From Accumulibacter appositus (GTDB lineage Bacteria > Pseudomonadota > Gammaproteobacteria > Burkholderiales > Rhodocyclaceae), in NCBI RefSeq assembly GCF_035440685.1, contig NZ_DAORMW010000025.1: a stretch of 64,000 nucleotides of DNA; one strand, 5' to 3'. Within the stretch, counting starts at the first letter, position 1, and every line of letters begins with the position of its first letter. Positions 16,954 to 25,955 of this stretch are shown here, one piece after another. Both the position numbers and the translations under genes were made by a program. Below the pieces are notes generated by a model. That model was not told the DNA's origin, searched no databases, and saw nothing but the letters and a program-made list of their open reading frames with translations.

Positions 16954-17874
16954 ATGAGACCAGAGCGTTTTCCGATAGCAATGATCGCTGCCGCGCTGCT
17001 GCTGATTCCCGCCGTCAGTGGCGCGCAGCCGGTCAGCCCGGCTGCAGGCAAGACCAGCGCGGCGGCAGCCGCTACAGTGGCTTCAACGGCGGCCGAGGCG
17101 AAGACCGCAGCCGCGGTCGCCGCCGCGGTGGCCAAGGCCGATGCGGCGGATGCCGCAGCGGCGACTGCGGTGGCTGCGCCTGCTGCCCCGGCAGCGCCGC
17201 CGGTCATTGAGCCGGAGGCCGTTGCCGCGCTCAAGCGCAGCAGCGAATATCTGCAAACGCTGAAGTCTTTCAGCATCCGCGTCGATGCCAGCATTGACGA
17301 GGTGCTCGATAGCGGCCAGAAAGTGCAGTTCGGCTCGCTCGCCGATATCTCGATGGTCAGGCCCAACCGCCTGCGGGTGGATGTGATCGACGACCACAAG
17401 CAGCGCCAGTTCTACTACGACGGCAGGACGCTGACGGTCTACGGCAAGCTGGTGAACTACTACGCTTCGGTAAAGGCACCCAAGACCATCAAGGAGATGC
17501 TGGTCTTCGCCGAAACCAAGTATGGGCTGGAGTGGCCTCTGGCCGACCTGCTGGCACCGGAGTCCCTCTCGGAAAACGTCAAGTCGGCCTTCTATGTGGG
17601 CAAGGGCCGCGTTCGCGGTGTTCTCTGCGACCACTATGCTTTCCGCCAGGACGACGTCGACTGGCAAATCTGGATCCAGGAAGGCAAGAAGCCCTTGCCA
17701 AGAAAGATTGTCATCACGACCAAGAACGAGGAAGCCGCGCCGCAGTACACGGCGGTGCTGAGCTGGAATCTTTCACCGAGACTGACTGATGCGGTATTCC
17801 GCTTCGTTCCACCCAAGCGCGCCAGCAAGATCGTCTTTCGCGAGTTGGAAGCCCAACCCGGCAACGAGAAATGA
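16954..17874 (+). CDS. Exported DUF2092 family protein
   Basis: A 306-residue protein with an N-terminal signal peptide (cleavage likely after AVSGA, about residue 24), then about 60 residues of Ala-rich low complexity (A/V/T/K/E), then a DUF2092 domain from about residue 85. The domain shows LQTLKSFSIRVDASIDEVLD, PNRLRVDVIDDHKQRQFYYD and later DVDWQIWIQEGKKPLPRK. The fold is related to the lipoprotein carriers LolA/LolB; the function is not established. GAGGAG lies ten bases before the ATG at 16954; an in-frame TTG at 16948 is an alternative. The NVNR-repeat gene starts six bases after its stop, so the two are an operon. Confidence 0.83.
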   Translation: MRPERFPIAMIAAALLLIPAVSGAQPVSPAAGKTSAAAAATVASTAAEAKTAAAVAAAVAKADAADAAAATAVAAPAAPAAPPVIEPEAVAALKRSSEYLQTLKSFSIRVDASIDEVLDSGQKVQFGSLADISMVRPNRLRVDVIDDHKQRQFYYDGRTLTVYGKLVNYYASVKAPKTIKEMLVFAETKYGLEWPLADLLAPESLSENVKSAFYVGKGRVRGVLCDHYAFRQDDVDWQIWIQEGKKPLPRKIVITTKNEEAAPQYTAVLSWNLSPRLTDAVFRFVPPKRASKIVFRELEAQPGNEK

Positions 17875-17880
17875 GGTGAG

Positions 17881-18324
17881 ATGATGAGCCAAGCCCAATC
17901 CAAAAAATGCCTTTCCGGCCGCTGGCCGCGTGCCGTATTGATGTCGCTGCTGGCTGTCGGCGCGCATGAGTTCTTTGCTGCCTCGGAGGCCTATGCGCGT
18001 GGCGGCACGCGTACCAGCGTCAACCGCAGTGCCAACGTCGACCGCAACGTCAATCGCAACGTCAATCGCAACGTCAATCGCAACGTCGACGTTGATGTCG
18101 ACGTCAATCACCGCCGCCATCACCCGGTAGGGACCGCAGTGGCTGTCGGGGCTGCGGTAGCAGTGACCGCCGCGGTGGTCGGCTCGATCGTCTACAGTCT
18201 GCCGCCGAGCTGCGCGCCTTACGTTTACGCTGGCGTGACCTATCAGCAGTGTGGTGGGACCTACTACCAGCCACAGTATGAAGGTAGTTCGGTGACCTAC
18301 GTGGTGGTTAATCCGCCACAGTAG
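17881..18324 (+). CDS. Small exported protein with NVNR tandem repeats
   Basis: A 147-residue protein with a signal peptide (about 1-40, ending near AYARG), a short repeat region of NVNR tetrapeptides encoded by 12-bp units (AACGTCAATCGC at 18046, 18058 and 18070), a hydrophobic segment (about 82-103) and a Tyr/Gly/Gln-rich C-terminus with two or more cysteines (PPSCAPYVY, QQCGGTYYQ). A strong ribosome-binding site (GAGGTGAG) overlaps the end of the DUF2092 gene. It resembles the DUF6515-like proteins often found after DUF2092 genes. The function is unknown; a cell-envelope role is inferred from the export signal and the partner. Confidence 0.75.
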   Translation: MMSQAQSKKCLSGRWPRAVLMSLLAVGAHEFFAASEAYARGGTRTSVNRSANVDRNVNRNVNRNVNRNVDVDVDVNHRRHHPVGTAVAVGAAVAVTAAVVGSIVYSLPPSCAPYVYAGVTYQQCGGTYYQPQYEGSSVTYVVVNPPQ

Positions 18325-18443
18325 AGACGGCTGCTGGGTCGGCCAGCGGACTGTCCCTCGGCCGGCTGTGCCGCTCCCGATCTAGCGGGGAGGTGGCACG
18401 CCGGCGCGCTTATGCTGACCACGCCGTGGGCGTTCGCGGCAGT

Positions 18444-18878
18444 TTACTTCTTGCGCACGAAGAAAATGTCGAACTTCTGCCTTGCTACCGCCTGGTAATA
18501 GGTCCCCGTTAGGCGGTCATTGCCGGCATCGTAGGTCAGATCGTAGGTCGACCCGTCGTAGCCACCCGCTCGCAACTCGAAGAAGGCACGCAGTTCGCCT
18601 CCCGTTCGCGATGCCTGTGCCTTGGCGAAGGGGAGCTGACGTGGATTGAAATAGATCGCCTCAAGCTGGCCACTCGCGCCGACGTTGCTGATCACGATCG
18701 TATAGCCGCCGTCGGGCCTGAGCCATGCGCCTTTCAGCAATTCGATGTCGGCATTTGCCAGGGCCGTGCGAGGAGCCGGCTCCTGCGCCGGCAGCGTTTG
18801 TGCCGTGGCAGCGCCGAGTGACAGCAGTGCCCAGACAAGCGCCAGGCTCGGCACGAGTGCGAGGGTGGGTTTGCGCAT
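18444..18878 (-). CDS. Small exported protein, unknown function
   Basis: A 144-residue protein with a clear signal peptide (residues 1-27, hydrophobic LVPSLALVWALLSLGAATAQ). The mature part contains repeated beta-strand patterns such as LLKGAWLRPDGGYTIVISNV and a terminal YYQAVARQKFDIFFVRK. I set the start at the ATG at 18878, with GGAAGGA just upstream; the much longer open frame reaching 19988 is antisense to the neighbouring large gene's reading in another frame and is not real. I do not recognise a named family. It lies 91 bp downstream of the large glycine-rich lipoprotein and in the same direction, so the two may share a transcript. Confidence 0.75.
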   Translation of the reverse strand: MRKPTLALVPSLALVWALLSLGAATAQTLPAQEPAPRTALANADIELLKGAWLRPDGGYTIVISNVGASGQLEAIYFNPRQLPFAKAQASRTGGELRAFFELRAGGYDGSTYDLTYDAGNDRLTGTYYQAVARQKFDIFFVRKK

Positions 18879-18969
18879 TTGATTCCTTCCACGAGCGGTC
18901 AGTCGAAACTCAGGGGCGATGAAAGCGGCAGTCACGGCGCTTGCCGGCCATCCCGACGGGGCATGATCG

Positions 18970-21576
18970 TTAGCGTCGGCCACCGAAGCGACCCCCGAAG
19001 CCACCGCCGAAACGTCCCCCGAAACCACCGCCTCCGAAGCGGTCGCCAGCGCCCCAGCCGCCGCCAAATCGATCACCGCCGGTGAAGCCGCCGCCGCTGA
19101 AGTGGCTTTCGGCGTTGCTGCGGGCTTGCTGGTTGCGGTCAGCCCAGGTGGTGTCGCCGCCAGCGGCTTGCCAGCCGTTCGCAGCGTGTTGCTGCCAGCC
19201 GCTGTCGGTATTGCGATAGGCACTGCCGTCGGCGCCGGCGTAGTGGTTACCGAACAGGCCGCTGGAGGTGTAGCTCTTGGTCTCTCCCGTCCGGGCATCG
19301 TAGGCGGTGGTCGTGTGCTGCGCGCCGACACCTTCCGGGCCGGCGGTGGCGCCGGCGGTTTTCGAGATCGAGCTCCCGCCGGGGCCGCTGGCCGAGGCGC
19401 TGGAAGCGTACGAGCGCTGCCCGGTTTCAGTGTTGTAGGCGCCGCCACGCGCGACATTGCCGCTGGTGCCGCCGGCAGTGTTGAAAGTTCGATCGTAGCC
19501 GCGCTGCGCCCGGCCGCTGTCGGGGTTGTAACTGCGGCCGGCGGCGTAGGAACCGCTGCTTCCAGTGCGCGTGTTGGTGTAAGTGCCGCTGGCGGTGCTA
19601 CCGAACCTGCCGTCAGCATTGGCGTACCAGCTGCGCGACCCGGAATAGACGGCGTTGCCCCAATGACCATAGACATCGGCACTGGTCGAGCCGCAGCAGG
19701 GATAGCCCCAGTAGCCGGGGTGGTACCAGGCGCCGCCCCAGTAGGGTGCGGCCCAGGCGGCAGTGGCCAAACCAATGCCGAAGCCATAGGCAAAGCCGAC
19801 ATAGGGGTTGTAGATCGGAGCGGCGGCGAGGCCCCAGGTGTAGGGGGCGGCATACCAGACAGAGCCGATCCACGGCGTGTAGCTGTAGCCGGTGCCATAG
19901 ACGACGACGCCGTCGGCGCTGACCACGTTGCCCAGGTAGCCAGGTGTATAGCCGACGTAGACCACCTCCTTGCTGGCACCGTAGACATGCACGTAGGTCA
20001 CGTAGTGCAGCGGCGAGCTGGGCGGGATGTCGTAGATCACTGGCGGGACGCTGCTGGCGACGAACCACGGGCCGGTGAGGCTGCTGGCGGTAAACCAGAC
20101 GCCCGCCTGGACCGCGAAATAGCTGCTCGGCGTCACCTCGATGATCGCTACCTCGGCGTTGCTGACATAGCGCAGCCCTGTCCCGTCGATTGACCGGAAC
20201 TGCGGCGCGCCGTCGAATACCGGCGTGAACTTCGGCCCCTTGTTCAGCGGCACGCTGGCGGTGTGCGGAATCGAGTTGGCAATCAGCATTTCCTTGGCCT
20301 GCGGCGTCCCGGCAACCGAGGCGAGAACGACGCTCGCTGCTGCGTTGCCTGGGATGCGACGAAAGTCGGCGGGCAGGGCATTCGCGGCGACGTAGGTCCA
20401 CGGACCCGTCAAGGCCGCGGCACGGTACCAGCGACCGGAGAGCAGGGTGTAGTAGTCGTTGTTGGCGGTATCCACGAGCACGTCGGCGGTCGTGTTTTCT
20501 GCCCACAGCAGGCCGGTGCCGGTGATCGGCACGAAGTTGGGCTGACCCTTGAAGACGATCAACTCGGCGGGCACCTCGCTGACATAGAGGGTCGGCACGC
20601 CGTTTTCGAGCGTCGCTTTGGGCTTCGCTTGCGGCCCCCCGTCAAGCAGGTCTACGCGGCCTTTTTTCGCTAGGCTCTGCGCCAGTTCGTTCAGTCCTGG
20701 CGGTTCGCCACTGGCGAGGGCCCAGGGGCCTGCGAGCGCGTCGGCCGACAGCCAGCCGTCGAAGACATGCAGGTACCAGCGGCTGGTGCCCTGCTCGCGA
20801 ACGATCAGCGCCTGGGTGTTGATGATGCGCTCGAAGCGCGTATTCGCGACGGGCCTGATCGCCGGTGTGCCGTCGATCGGTATCAGGATCGCCGGCGAAT
20901 TGCTGACGATCACGCGGGGAGGCTGGTTATCGACCACCATGGCCGGCTGCGGCGTCACCGTCCCGGAGGCCGCCAGTTCGCCTTCGAGCAGCGGCAGTGA
21001 CATGCGTGCCATGATCGTCGGCAGCTGGGTGCGCAACTGGCGGAGAACGTCGAGTCCATGATCCGCCAGCGTCGGGAAGCTGGCCCGGGTCAGGCGGAGG
21101 TCCTCCAGCGAGACCGTTTGCGTGACGCGATCGATGCCGGTGCGTGCGTGGCCCCAGATGACGCCGAAGGTCTCGTCCTTGGATGCCGCTTTTTTCAGCG
21201 CCACGGCAGCCCGGAAGTTGAGCGTGTTGCCCTGCCAGCTATCGATCTGTGGCAGGTAGACCAGCGCGCTGGTGGCGGCGGCAAGTTCAGCCTCGCGTGG
21301 CCAGCCATCGCTGCCTGCCTGCGGCGCCGCCACCGGAGGCGGCGGAGCGGCATCGCCCGGCACTGGCGGAACGGGCAGATTGGTCCACGAATCGGCGGTT
21401 CTTACCGCGCCGTCGAAAGCCGATTCCGCAGATTCGCCGCTCAGAGCTAGCCCCTTGCTCAGCCCGGGATCACCTGCAAAGGGCGCCGACTGCTGGTTGG
21501 CACAGCCGATCGGGCCGGCCATGATGACGGCCATCAGGCAGGCGAGAAGAGGGGGCTTTTGCCGCTTGATGGTCAT
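18970..21576 (-). CDS. Large Gly/Tyr-rich lipoprotein (carbohydrate-binding/autotransporter-annotated type)
   Basis: An 868-residue protein. The N-terminus is a lipoprotein-like signal with Cys at 25 (GPIGC; the -3 Pro is atypical). After a Pro/Ala linker comes a long region of repeated units with the pattern SRWYLHVFDGWLSADALAGP, GRWYRAAALTGPWTYVA and AGVWFTASSLTGPWFVA, about 100 residues apart. A Trp/Tyr/Gly-rich section follows (AAPYWGGAWYHPGYWG) and a C-terminal tail of FGGR/GGRF repeats. Proteins of this build are often annotated as 'carbohydrate-binding family V/XII' or autotransporters, without experimental basis that I know of. A surface or outer-membrane location is likely. The ribosome-binding site (GAGGA) is good. 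Confidence 0.75.
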   Translation of the reverse strand: MTIKRQKPPLLACLMAVIMAGPIGCANQQSAPFAGDPGLSKGLALSGESAESAFDGAVRTADSWTNLPVPPVPGDAAPPPPVAAPQAGSDGWPREAELAAATSALVYLPQIDSWQGNTLNFRAAVALKKAASKDETFGVIWGHARTGIDRVTQTVSLEDLRLTRASFPTLADHGLDVLRQLRTQLPTIMARMSLPLLEGELAASGTVTPQPAMVVDNQPPRVIVSNSPAILIPIDGTPAIRPVANTRFERIINTQALIVREQGTSRWYLHVFDGWLSADALAGPWALASGEPPGLNELAQSLAKKGRVDLLDGGPQAKPKATLENGVPTLYVSEVPAELIVFKGQPNFVPITGTGLLWAENTTADVLVDTANNDYYTLLSGRWYRAAALTGPWTYVAANALPADFRRIPGNAAASVVLASVAGTPQAKEMLIANSIPHTASVPLNKGPKFTPVFDGAPQFRSIDGTGLRYVSNAEVAIIEVTPSSYFAVQAGVWFTASSLTGPWFVASSVPPVIYDIPPSSPLHYVTYVHVYGASKEVVYVGYTPGYLGNVVSADGVVVYGTGYSYTPWIGSVWYAAPYTWGLAAAPIYNPYVGFAYGFGIGLATAAWAAPYWGGAWYHPGYWGYPCCGSTSADVYGHWGNAVYSGSRSWYANADGRFGSTASGTYTNTRTGSSGSYAAGRSYNPDSGRAQRGYDRTFNTAGGTSGNVARGGAYNTETGQRSYASSASASGPGGSSISKTAGATAGPEGVGAQHTTTAYDARTGETKSYTSSGLFGNHYAGADGSAYRNTDSGWQQHAANGWQAAGGDTTWADRNQQARSNAESHFSGGGFTGGDRFGGGWGAGDRFGGGGFGGRFGGGFGGRFGGRR

Positions 21577-21673
21577 GGTTTTCCTCGTCGGGTTGGCTAA
21601 TCAGGGCTTGCGAGTACAGGAGCTGCAGCGGCAAGCAAGCCCCTTGTTGTCTCTTGCGTGGTTGTTTGGTTTC

Positions 21674-23104
21674 TCAGAGCAGCGGACTGAGTACCTGCAC
21701 CGCATTTTCCAGCCGCCGGCGCCAGTCTGGCCGGCCGCGCCAACGTTGCAGTTGCAGCGGCTCTGACTTGCTTTCGTAATGCCGCTGCATGGCGCGCGCC
21801 GCGGCCGAGAACTCACGGTCATAGGTGAGCATCGAGACTTCGAAATTCAGCTCGAAGCTGCGCAGATCGAGATTGACCGTTCCGAAGATGGTGATCTCTT
21901 CATCAACGACCATGCTCTTGGTGTGCAGCAGGCCGTCGCCGAATCGGAGGATGGTGATCCCTACGGCCAAGAGGTCGTCCACGTAGGCGTTGCTGGCGTA
22001 GCGGACCAGGGTCGAGTCGATCTTTTCGGGCACGATCAGGATCACGCGCACGCCGCGTATGGCGGCCGAGCATAGCGCAGTGAGCAGGGTTTCGCTGGGA
22101 ATGAAATAGGGGGTGGTGAGGACGATTTCTCGCTTGGCGGCGTAGAGTGCGCCGACCAGCAGCTGCTCGATGTGCTGTGTGGACGATTGTGGTCCGGAGG
22201 GAAATATCTGCACATGGCTGTCACCGGCAGCGGCCAGATCCGGCGGCGGCGGCGGCGCGAAGTCACTGCCGGTCTGCAGCGCGGTGAGCGATAGTGACAC
22301 TGCTTCGAGCACCCATGCCGCCGGCCCTTCGATGCGCACCATGGCATCGACCCACTGGCCGACGCCGGCGTTCTGTTTGAAGAAGCGGGGGTCGGCGATG
22401 TTCATGCTGCCGGTATAGGCAATGCGGCGATCGATGACCGCGATCTTGCGGTGGTCGCGGAGGTCGAAACGGACAAACAGGGCGCGTAGCGGATTGACTG
22501 GCAGGACCTCAACGATGTTTACCCCCGCGTCGCGTAGCCGGCCAATGGCTTGGCTCTTGAAAAATGGGCGGCTGCCGAGTGAATCCATCAGCGTCGAGCA
22601 AGGGACGCCGCGTTGCGCTGCGCGCACCAGCGCGGCGACCAGGTCGTCGACAAAACCGCCGGCGCTCCAGATGTAGAACTCCAGATGGACCGAGCTGCGG
22701 GCGGCGTCGATGTCGGCGATCAGCGCGCGCATGATCGAGCTGCTGTCGGTCAGCAGCTGCAGGCGATGGCCACCCATCAGGGGCAGTCCAACCGAGCCGG
22801 TGGCTAGCCGGCTGACGCTCTCTGCAGCGCTGCTCAGCGTGCTTGGGTCGACCAGAGTCGAGGCCGGGATGTCCTGCGCCCAGCGCAGCAGTTGCGGCTG
22901 CATGGCGATTGCCCGATCCATCCAGATCTTGCCGAGGCGGCGTTCGCCGATCATGAGGTACATCAGGACGCCGACGGCGGGCAGCGTGATGATCAGCAGC
23001 AGCCAGGCCAGGGCCGTACCGTGCGAAGTCCGACGCGAAAAGATGCGCAGTGAAACCACCACCACGGCGAGCAAGTGCAGGAAAGTGAGTAGATCGAAGA
23101 CCAT
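21674..23104 (-). CDS. cls: Cardiolipin synthase (phospholipase D family)
   Basis: A 476-residue membrane-associated enzyme that joins two phosphatidylglycerol molecules to make cardiolipin. Two N-terminal membrane helices (about 3-20 and 31-52) precede two HKD phospholipase-D motifs: DHRKIAVIDRRIAYTGSMN (His218, Lys220) and LHTKSMVVDEEITIFGTVNLD-like (His394, Lys396), each followed by the conserved Gly-Ser/Thr and Asn. The length matches ClsA-type enzymes (about 480). The gene ends 97 bp before the start of the lipoprotein gene. It is divergent from mscS-like 23318, with 213 bp between them in which I see no recognisable element. Confidence 0.92.
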   Translation of the reverse strand: MVFDLLTFLHLLAVVVVSLRIFSRRTSHGTALAWLLLIITLPAVGVLMYLMIGERRLGKIWMDRAIAMQPQLLRWAQDIPASTLVDPSTLSSAAESVSRLATGSVGLPLMGGHRLQLLTDSSSIMRALIADIDAARSSVHLEFYIWSAGGFVDDLVAALVRAAQRGVPCSTLMDSLGSRPFFKSQAIGRLRDAGVNIVEVLPVNPLRALFVRFDLRDHRKIAVIDRRIAYTGSMNIADPRFFKQNAGVGQWVDAMVRIEGPAAWVLEAVSLSLTALQTGSDFAPPPPPDLAAAGDSHVQIFPSGPQSSTQHIEQLLVGALYAAKREIVLTTPYFIPSETLLTALCSAAIRGVRVILIVPEKIDSTLVRYASNAYVDDLLAVGITILRFGDGLLHTKSMVVDEEITIFGTVNLDLRSFELNFEVSMLTYDREFSAAARAMQRHYESKSEPLQLQRWRGRPDWRRRLENAVQVLSPLL

Positions 23105-23317
23105 ACCACGGAGTATGAGACGCTCTCCGCTGTACGGTCAACACGCCTGCGCCGAGCGCTGCCCCCTACGGCAGCCTGTCCCTGCGACAGCCAGAACGGG
23201 AGCGATCATCTGTGCTAATCTGCCGCCGTTTATCGGGTCGCGCCGCGCTGAGGCCGGCGCTGCAAGGGGGCGGCGAGCAGGGGCGCCGCTTCCGCGACCC
23301 GGAGTACTGTTTCTTTC

Positions 23318-25045
23318 ATGGCGGCAAGGGGTAGGGCAACGGTGGACTTCAATCGCTCTGGACTAATGCTTCTGTGCGTTCTGCTGCCGGCAATGGTTAT
23401 TGCTCCAACTGCGTCGGCGCAGGTGGGGGCGCCGTGGGGCGAGCTTCATCCTGACGCGGAAATCGTCACCGCTCCGGTCGAGGTGGATGGTCGCGTTCTC
23501 TTTCGCGTGCGCGGCGTGACCAGCTTCCCGGCCGAGGCCCGTGCCGCGGCAATCGTCGCGCGCATCGAGAGCTTCGCCAGCGATCCGACGGCAGAAGCGG
23601 CGGTTGTGCAGGTGACCGATTCGAGCACGCACAGCACAATCAGCGTCGGCGAAAAACCGCTGATGACCTTGTTCGACGCCGACGCGCGCGTCGAACAGAC
23701 CGAGCGCGAAGATCTGGCCATTGCCAACAGCGAGCGGATCAGCGCAGCAATTGCCGACTACCGCCGTGAGCGCACGCCGGAGGTGCTGCGCAAGCACGCT
23801 GTCGAGGCGGCTGCGGCGTTGGCTGCTCTGGCCCTGGTGGTGACCGCGGTGGTCTGGTTGACAGGCCGGCTGCATGACTTGCTCGCCAAGCGCTTTCGTT
23901 CCCGCGTCGGCGGCCTGGAAATCCGGTCCTTCGAGATCGTCCGTGCCGAGCGCATCTGGGCTGCGCTGCGTGCCGCGGTGTCGGGGCTGCGTTTCCTGGC
24001 CGTCGCGGCCGCCGTTTTTGCCAGTCTCGATTTCGTGCTCGGCGGCTTCCCGTGGACACGCGCCTTCGCCAGGGATCTGACCACCGTCGTCGTCCGGCCC
24101 CTGAAAACCATGGGCGAAGCTTTTGTCGGCTACTTTCCGGACCTGGTTTTTCTCGTGATTCTGGCGCTTATTGTGCGCTTCTTCCTGCGCCTGATTCGGC
24201 TCTTCTTCGGTGCGGTCGCGCGCGGGGCGGTAAGCCTGGAGGATTTCGAACGCGAATGGGCGTGGCCAACCTACAAGATCGTGCGCTTTGCCGTGCTGAC
24301 CTTCGCGGTAATCGTCGCCTACCCCTACATCCCGGGATCCGACTCGGACGCCTTCAAGGGGATTTCGCTGTTGGTCGGGCTGGTCGTCTCGCTGGGCTCG
24401 TCGTCGGCGATTGCCAACCTCGTCGCCGGCCTGATGATTACCTACCGACGTGCTTTCAAGCTCGGGGATCGGGTGATGATTGGCGACGTGATCGGTGACG
24501 TGATCGATATCCACGCGCAAGTCACGCATCTGCGCACCCTGAAGAACGAGGAGGTGACCATCGCCAATTCACAGATTCTCAATGGGCACGTTGTCAACTA
24601 CAGCTCCCTGGCCGCCGAGAAAGGGCTGATCGTGCACAGCCGGGTCGGCATCGGTTACGAGACCCCGTGGCGTCAGGTCGAGGCCCTGTTGCTGATGGCC
24701 GTGGCGCGTACGCCGGGTCTGCTCGCCGAACCGCCCCCCTTCGTCCTCTATGGCGAACTCGGGGATTTCTGCGTCAGTTACGAAATCAACGCCCATTGCC
24801 GGGAGGCCCATGCCGTGCCGCGTTTGCATGCGCAGCTGCAGCGCAATATCCTTGACGTCTTCAACGAGTACGCTGTCCAGATCATGACGCCGAACTATGA
24901 AGCCGACACCACGGTGGCCAAGGTAGTGGACCGCGCCAACTGGTACGCTGCGCCCGCCGAGCCCGAGCCGGCGGCGTTGTCGAAGGAATCGGCCCAGCCG
25001 TCAGTGGGCCATCACCAGAGAGGTATCCATGAGAATCGCTGCTAG
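23318..25045 (+). CDS. Mechanosensitive ion channel, MscS family
   Basis: A 575-residue inner-membrane channel. A signal-like first helix (about 17-34) is followed by a periplasmic domain of about 120 residues, then membrane helices near 165, 220, 270, 325 and 350. The MscS core is clear: the pore-lining helix LVVSLGSSSAIANLVAGLMI (about 350-370), then RAFKLGDRVMIGDVIGDVIDI and the beta domain with ANSQILNGHVVNYS. It releases solutes on hypo-osmotic shock. An alternative start at 23366 would remove 16 residues. Its last 17 bases overlap the next gene, so translation is probably coupled. Confidence 0.92.
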   Translation: MAARGRATVDFNRSGLMLLCVLLPAMVIAPTASAQVGAPWGELHPDAEIVTAPVEVDGRVLFRVRGVTSFPAEARAAAIVARIESFASDPTAEAAVVQVTDSSTHSTISVGEKPLMTLFDADARVEQTEREDLAIANSERISAAIADYRRERTPEVLRKHAVEAAAALAALALVVTAVVWLTGRLHDLLAKRFRSRVGGLEIRSFEIVRAERIWAALRAAVSGLRFLAVAAAVFASLDFVLGGFPWTRAFARDLTTVVVRPLKTMGEAFVGYFPDLVFLVILALIVRFFLRLIRLFFGAVARGAVSLEDFEREWAWPTYKIVRFAVLTFAVIVAYPYIPGSDSDAFKGISLLVGLVVSLGSSSAIANLVAGLMITYRRAFKLGDRVMIGDVIGDVIDIHAQVTHLRTLKNEEVTIANSQILNGHVVNYSSLAAEKGLIVHSRVGIGYETPWRQVEALLLMAVARTPGLLAEPPPFVLYGELGDFCVSYEINAHCREAHAVPRLHAQLQRNILDVFNEYAVQIMTPNYEADTTVAKVVDRANWYAAPAEPEPAALSKESAQPSVGHHQRGIHENRC

Positions 25046-25355
25046 CTATCGTTCACGCGTCGCGCCGCTTGTCTTGCTCACCTGCCTGCTGGCGGCGGGT
25101 AGCGCAGCCGCGCAGCTCACGACTGTCGTTCCCGATCCGGCCTTGTCGCCAGACGCAATCGCGCCCGACCCGGCGCTATCTCCGGAGCAAATGAGCCCGC
25201 CGCCGGTCGAGTCGCTTGACGCTGTTCGGCCAGACGCGGCCCTGTCGCCGGAGCAGGATCAGGGAGGGACGGTTCTTGCAACCGATGCCGTCGCTCCCGA
25301 CGCGGCCCTGTCTCCGGAAGAGACCACTGAGGCGCCCGCCTTGTCTCCCGATTGA
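25029..25355 (+). CDS. Small secreted protein with PDxALSPE repeats
   Basis: A 108-residue protein with a signal peptide (residues about 1-28, ending AAGSAAAQ). The mature part is almost entirely built of five imperfect repeats of the type PDPALSPD / PDAALSPE, giving an acidic, Pro-rich, probably disordered chain. The start overlaps the MscS gene by 17 bp and has a GAGAGG ribosome-binding site inside it. I do not recognise the family. The tight overlap suggests it is co-expressed with the channel and acts in the periplasm, but no function can be assigned. Confidence 0.75.
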   Translation: MRIAASYRSRVAPLVLLTCLLAAGSAAAQLTTVVPDPALSPDAIAPDPALSPEQMSPPPVESLDAVRPDAALSPEQDQGGTVLATDAVAPDAALSPEETTEAPALSPD

Positions 25356-25428
25356 CACAAAAGACAGCCAGGAGCTGACGTACAATGCGGCGTGCCATGC
25401 ACGTCCAACTAACCCCAAGGAGGTCTCA

Positions 25429-25872
25429 ATGTTCCAGAAAATTTCGTCCTACGTTTCGACTCTGGTGCTGGTTCTGGCACTCGCCGCCTGCGCCGCACCC
25501 GGACAACAGCCGGGCCAGATGGAAATCCGCGCGGGAGTCGTCGAACAGATCATCAATACCGAGTTGTCCAGCGATCACCATTCCGGTATTGGCGCTGTCG
25601 TCGGCGGTCTTGCCGGTCTCGGGGTCGGCAGCCTGATTGGTGCCGGTACCGGTCGCGATGTGGCGATGGTCCTGGGTGCAGTCGGTGGCGCGGTCGCCGG
25701 TCACGAAGTCCAGAAGAAGTACGACAAGCCGATTCCGGCGCAGCAGGTGATCGTTCGCGTCGGCAGCGGCGTGCTGGTGTCGGTGACGCAGCCAGTCAAC
25801 CCCGGCATCAGCAAGGGACAGCGCGTCTACATCGAAGGCAGCGGCGAGGACGCGCGCGTCGTTCCGCGCTGA
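25429..25872 (+). CDS. Glycine-zipper 2TM outer-membrane lipoprotein (SlyB/Pcp-like)
   Basis: A 147-residue lipoprotein. The lipobox LAAC gives a lipidated Cys21. Residues about 50-85 form the glycine-zipper pair typical of SlyB/Pcp proteins (GIGAVVGGLAGLGVGSLIGA and GRDVAMVLGAVGGAVAGHEV). The C-terminal domain VRVGSGVLVSVTQPVNPGIS is also typical. A perfect AAGGAGGT ribosome-binding site precedes the ATG at 25429, which fixes the start; the longer open frames upstream are not used. SlyB-type proteins stabilise the outer membrane under stress. A strong 14-bp hairpin follows the gene. Confidence 0.9.
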   Translation: MFQKISSYVSTLVLVLALAACAAPGQQPGQMEIRAGVVEQIINTELSSDHHSGIGAVVGGLAGLGVGSLIGAGTGRDVAMVLGAVGGAVAGHEVQKKYDKPIPAQQVIVRVGSGVLVSVTQPVNPGISKGQRVYIEGSGEDARVVPR

Positions 25873-25887
25873 GCGAGCGTTTCCCGC

Positions 25888-25920
25888 CGGATGTCGGCCT
25901 GGCGAGCAGGCCGACATCCG
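25888..25920 (+). terminator. 14-bp stem-loop after the glycine-zipper lipoprotein gene
   Basis: CGGATGTCGGCCTG (25888-25901) pairs perfectly with CAGGCCGACATCCG (25907-25920) around a 5-base loop, 15 bp after the stop codon at 25872. The stem is long and stable, but the next bases (caattcag) are not a U tract, so it may be a Rho-assisted terminator or an mRNA-stabilising hairpin. Confidence 0.65.
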
Positions 25921-25955
25921 CAATTCAGAGCAATCCAGATTCCGGATGAGTGAAC

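Noticed and set aside
25352..25386. TTGACA and TACAAT before the glycine-zipper lipoprotein gene as a sigma-70 promoter
   Set aside because: The spacer is 23 bp, outside the workable range, and the TTGACA overlaps the preceding stop codon; kept only as a weak possibility.
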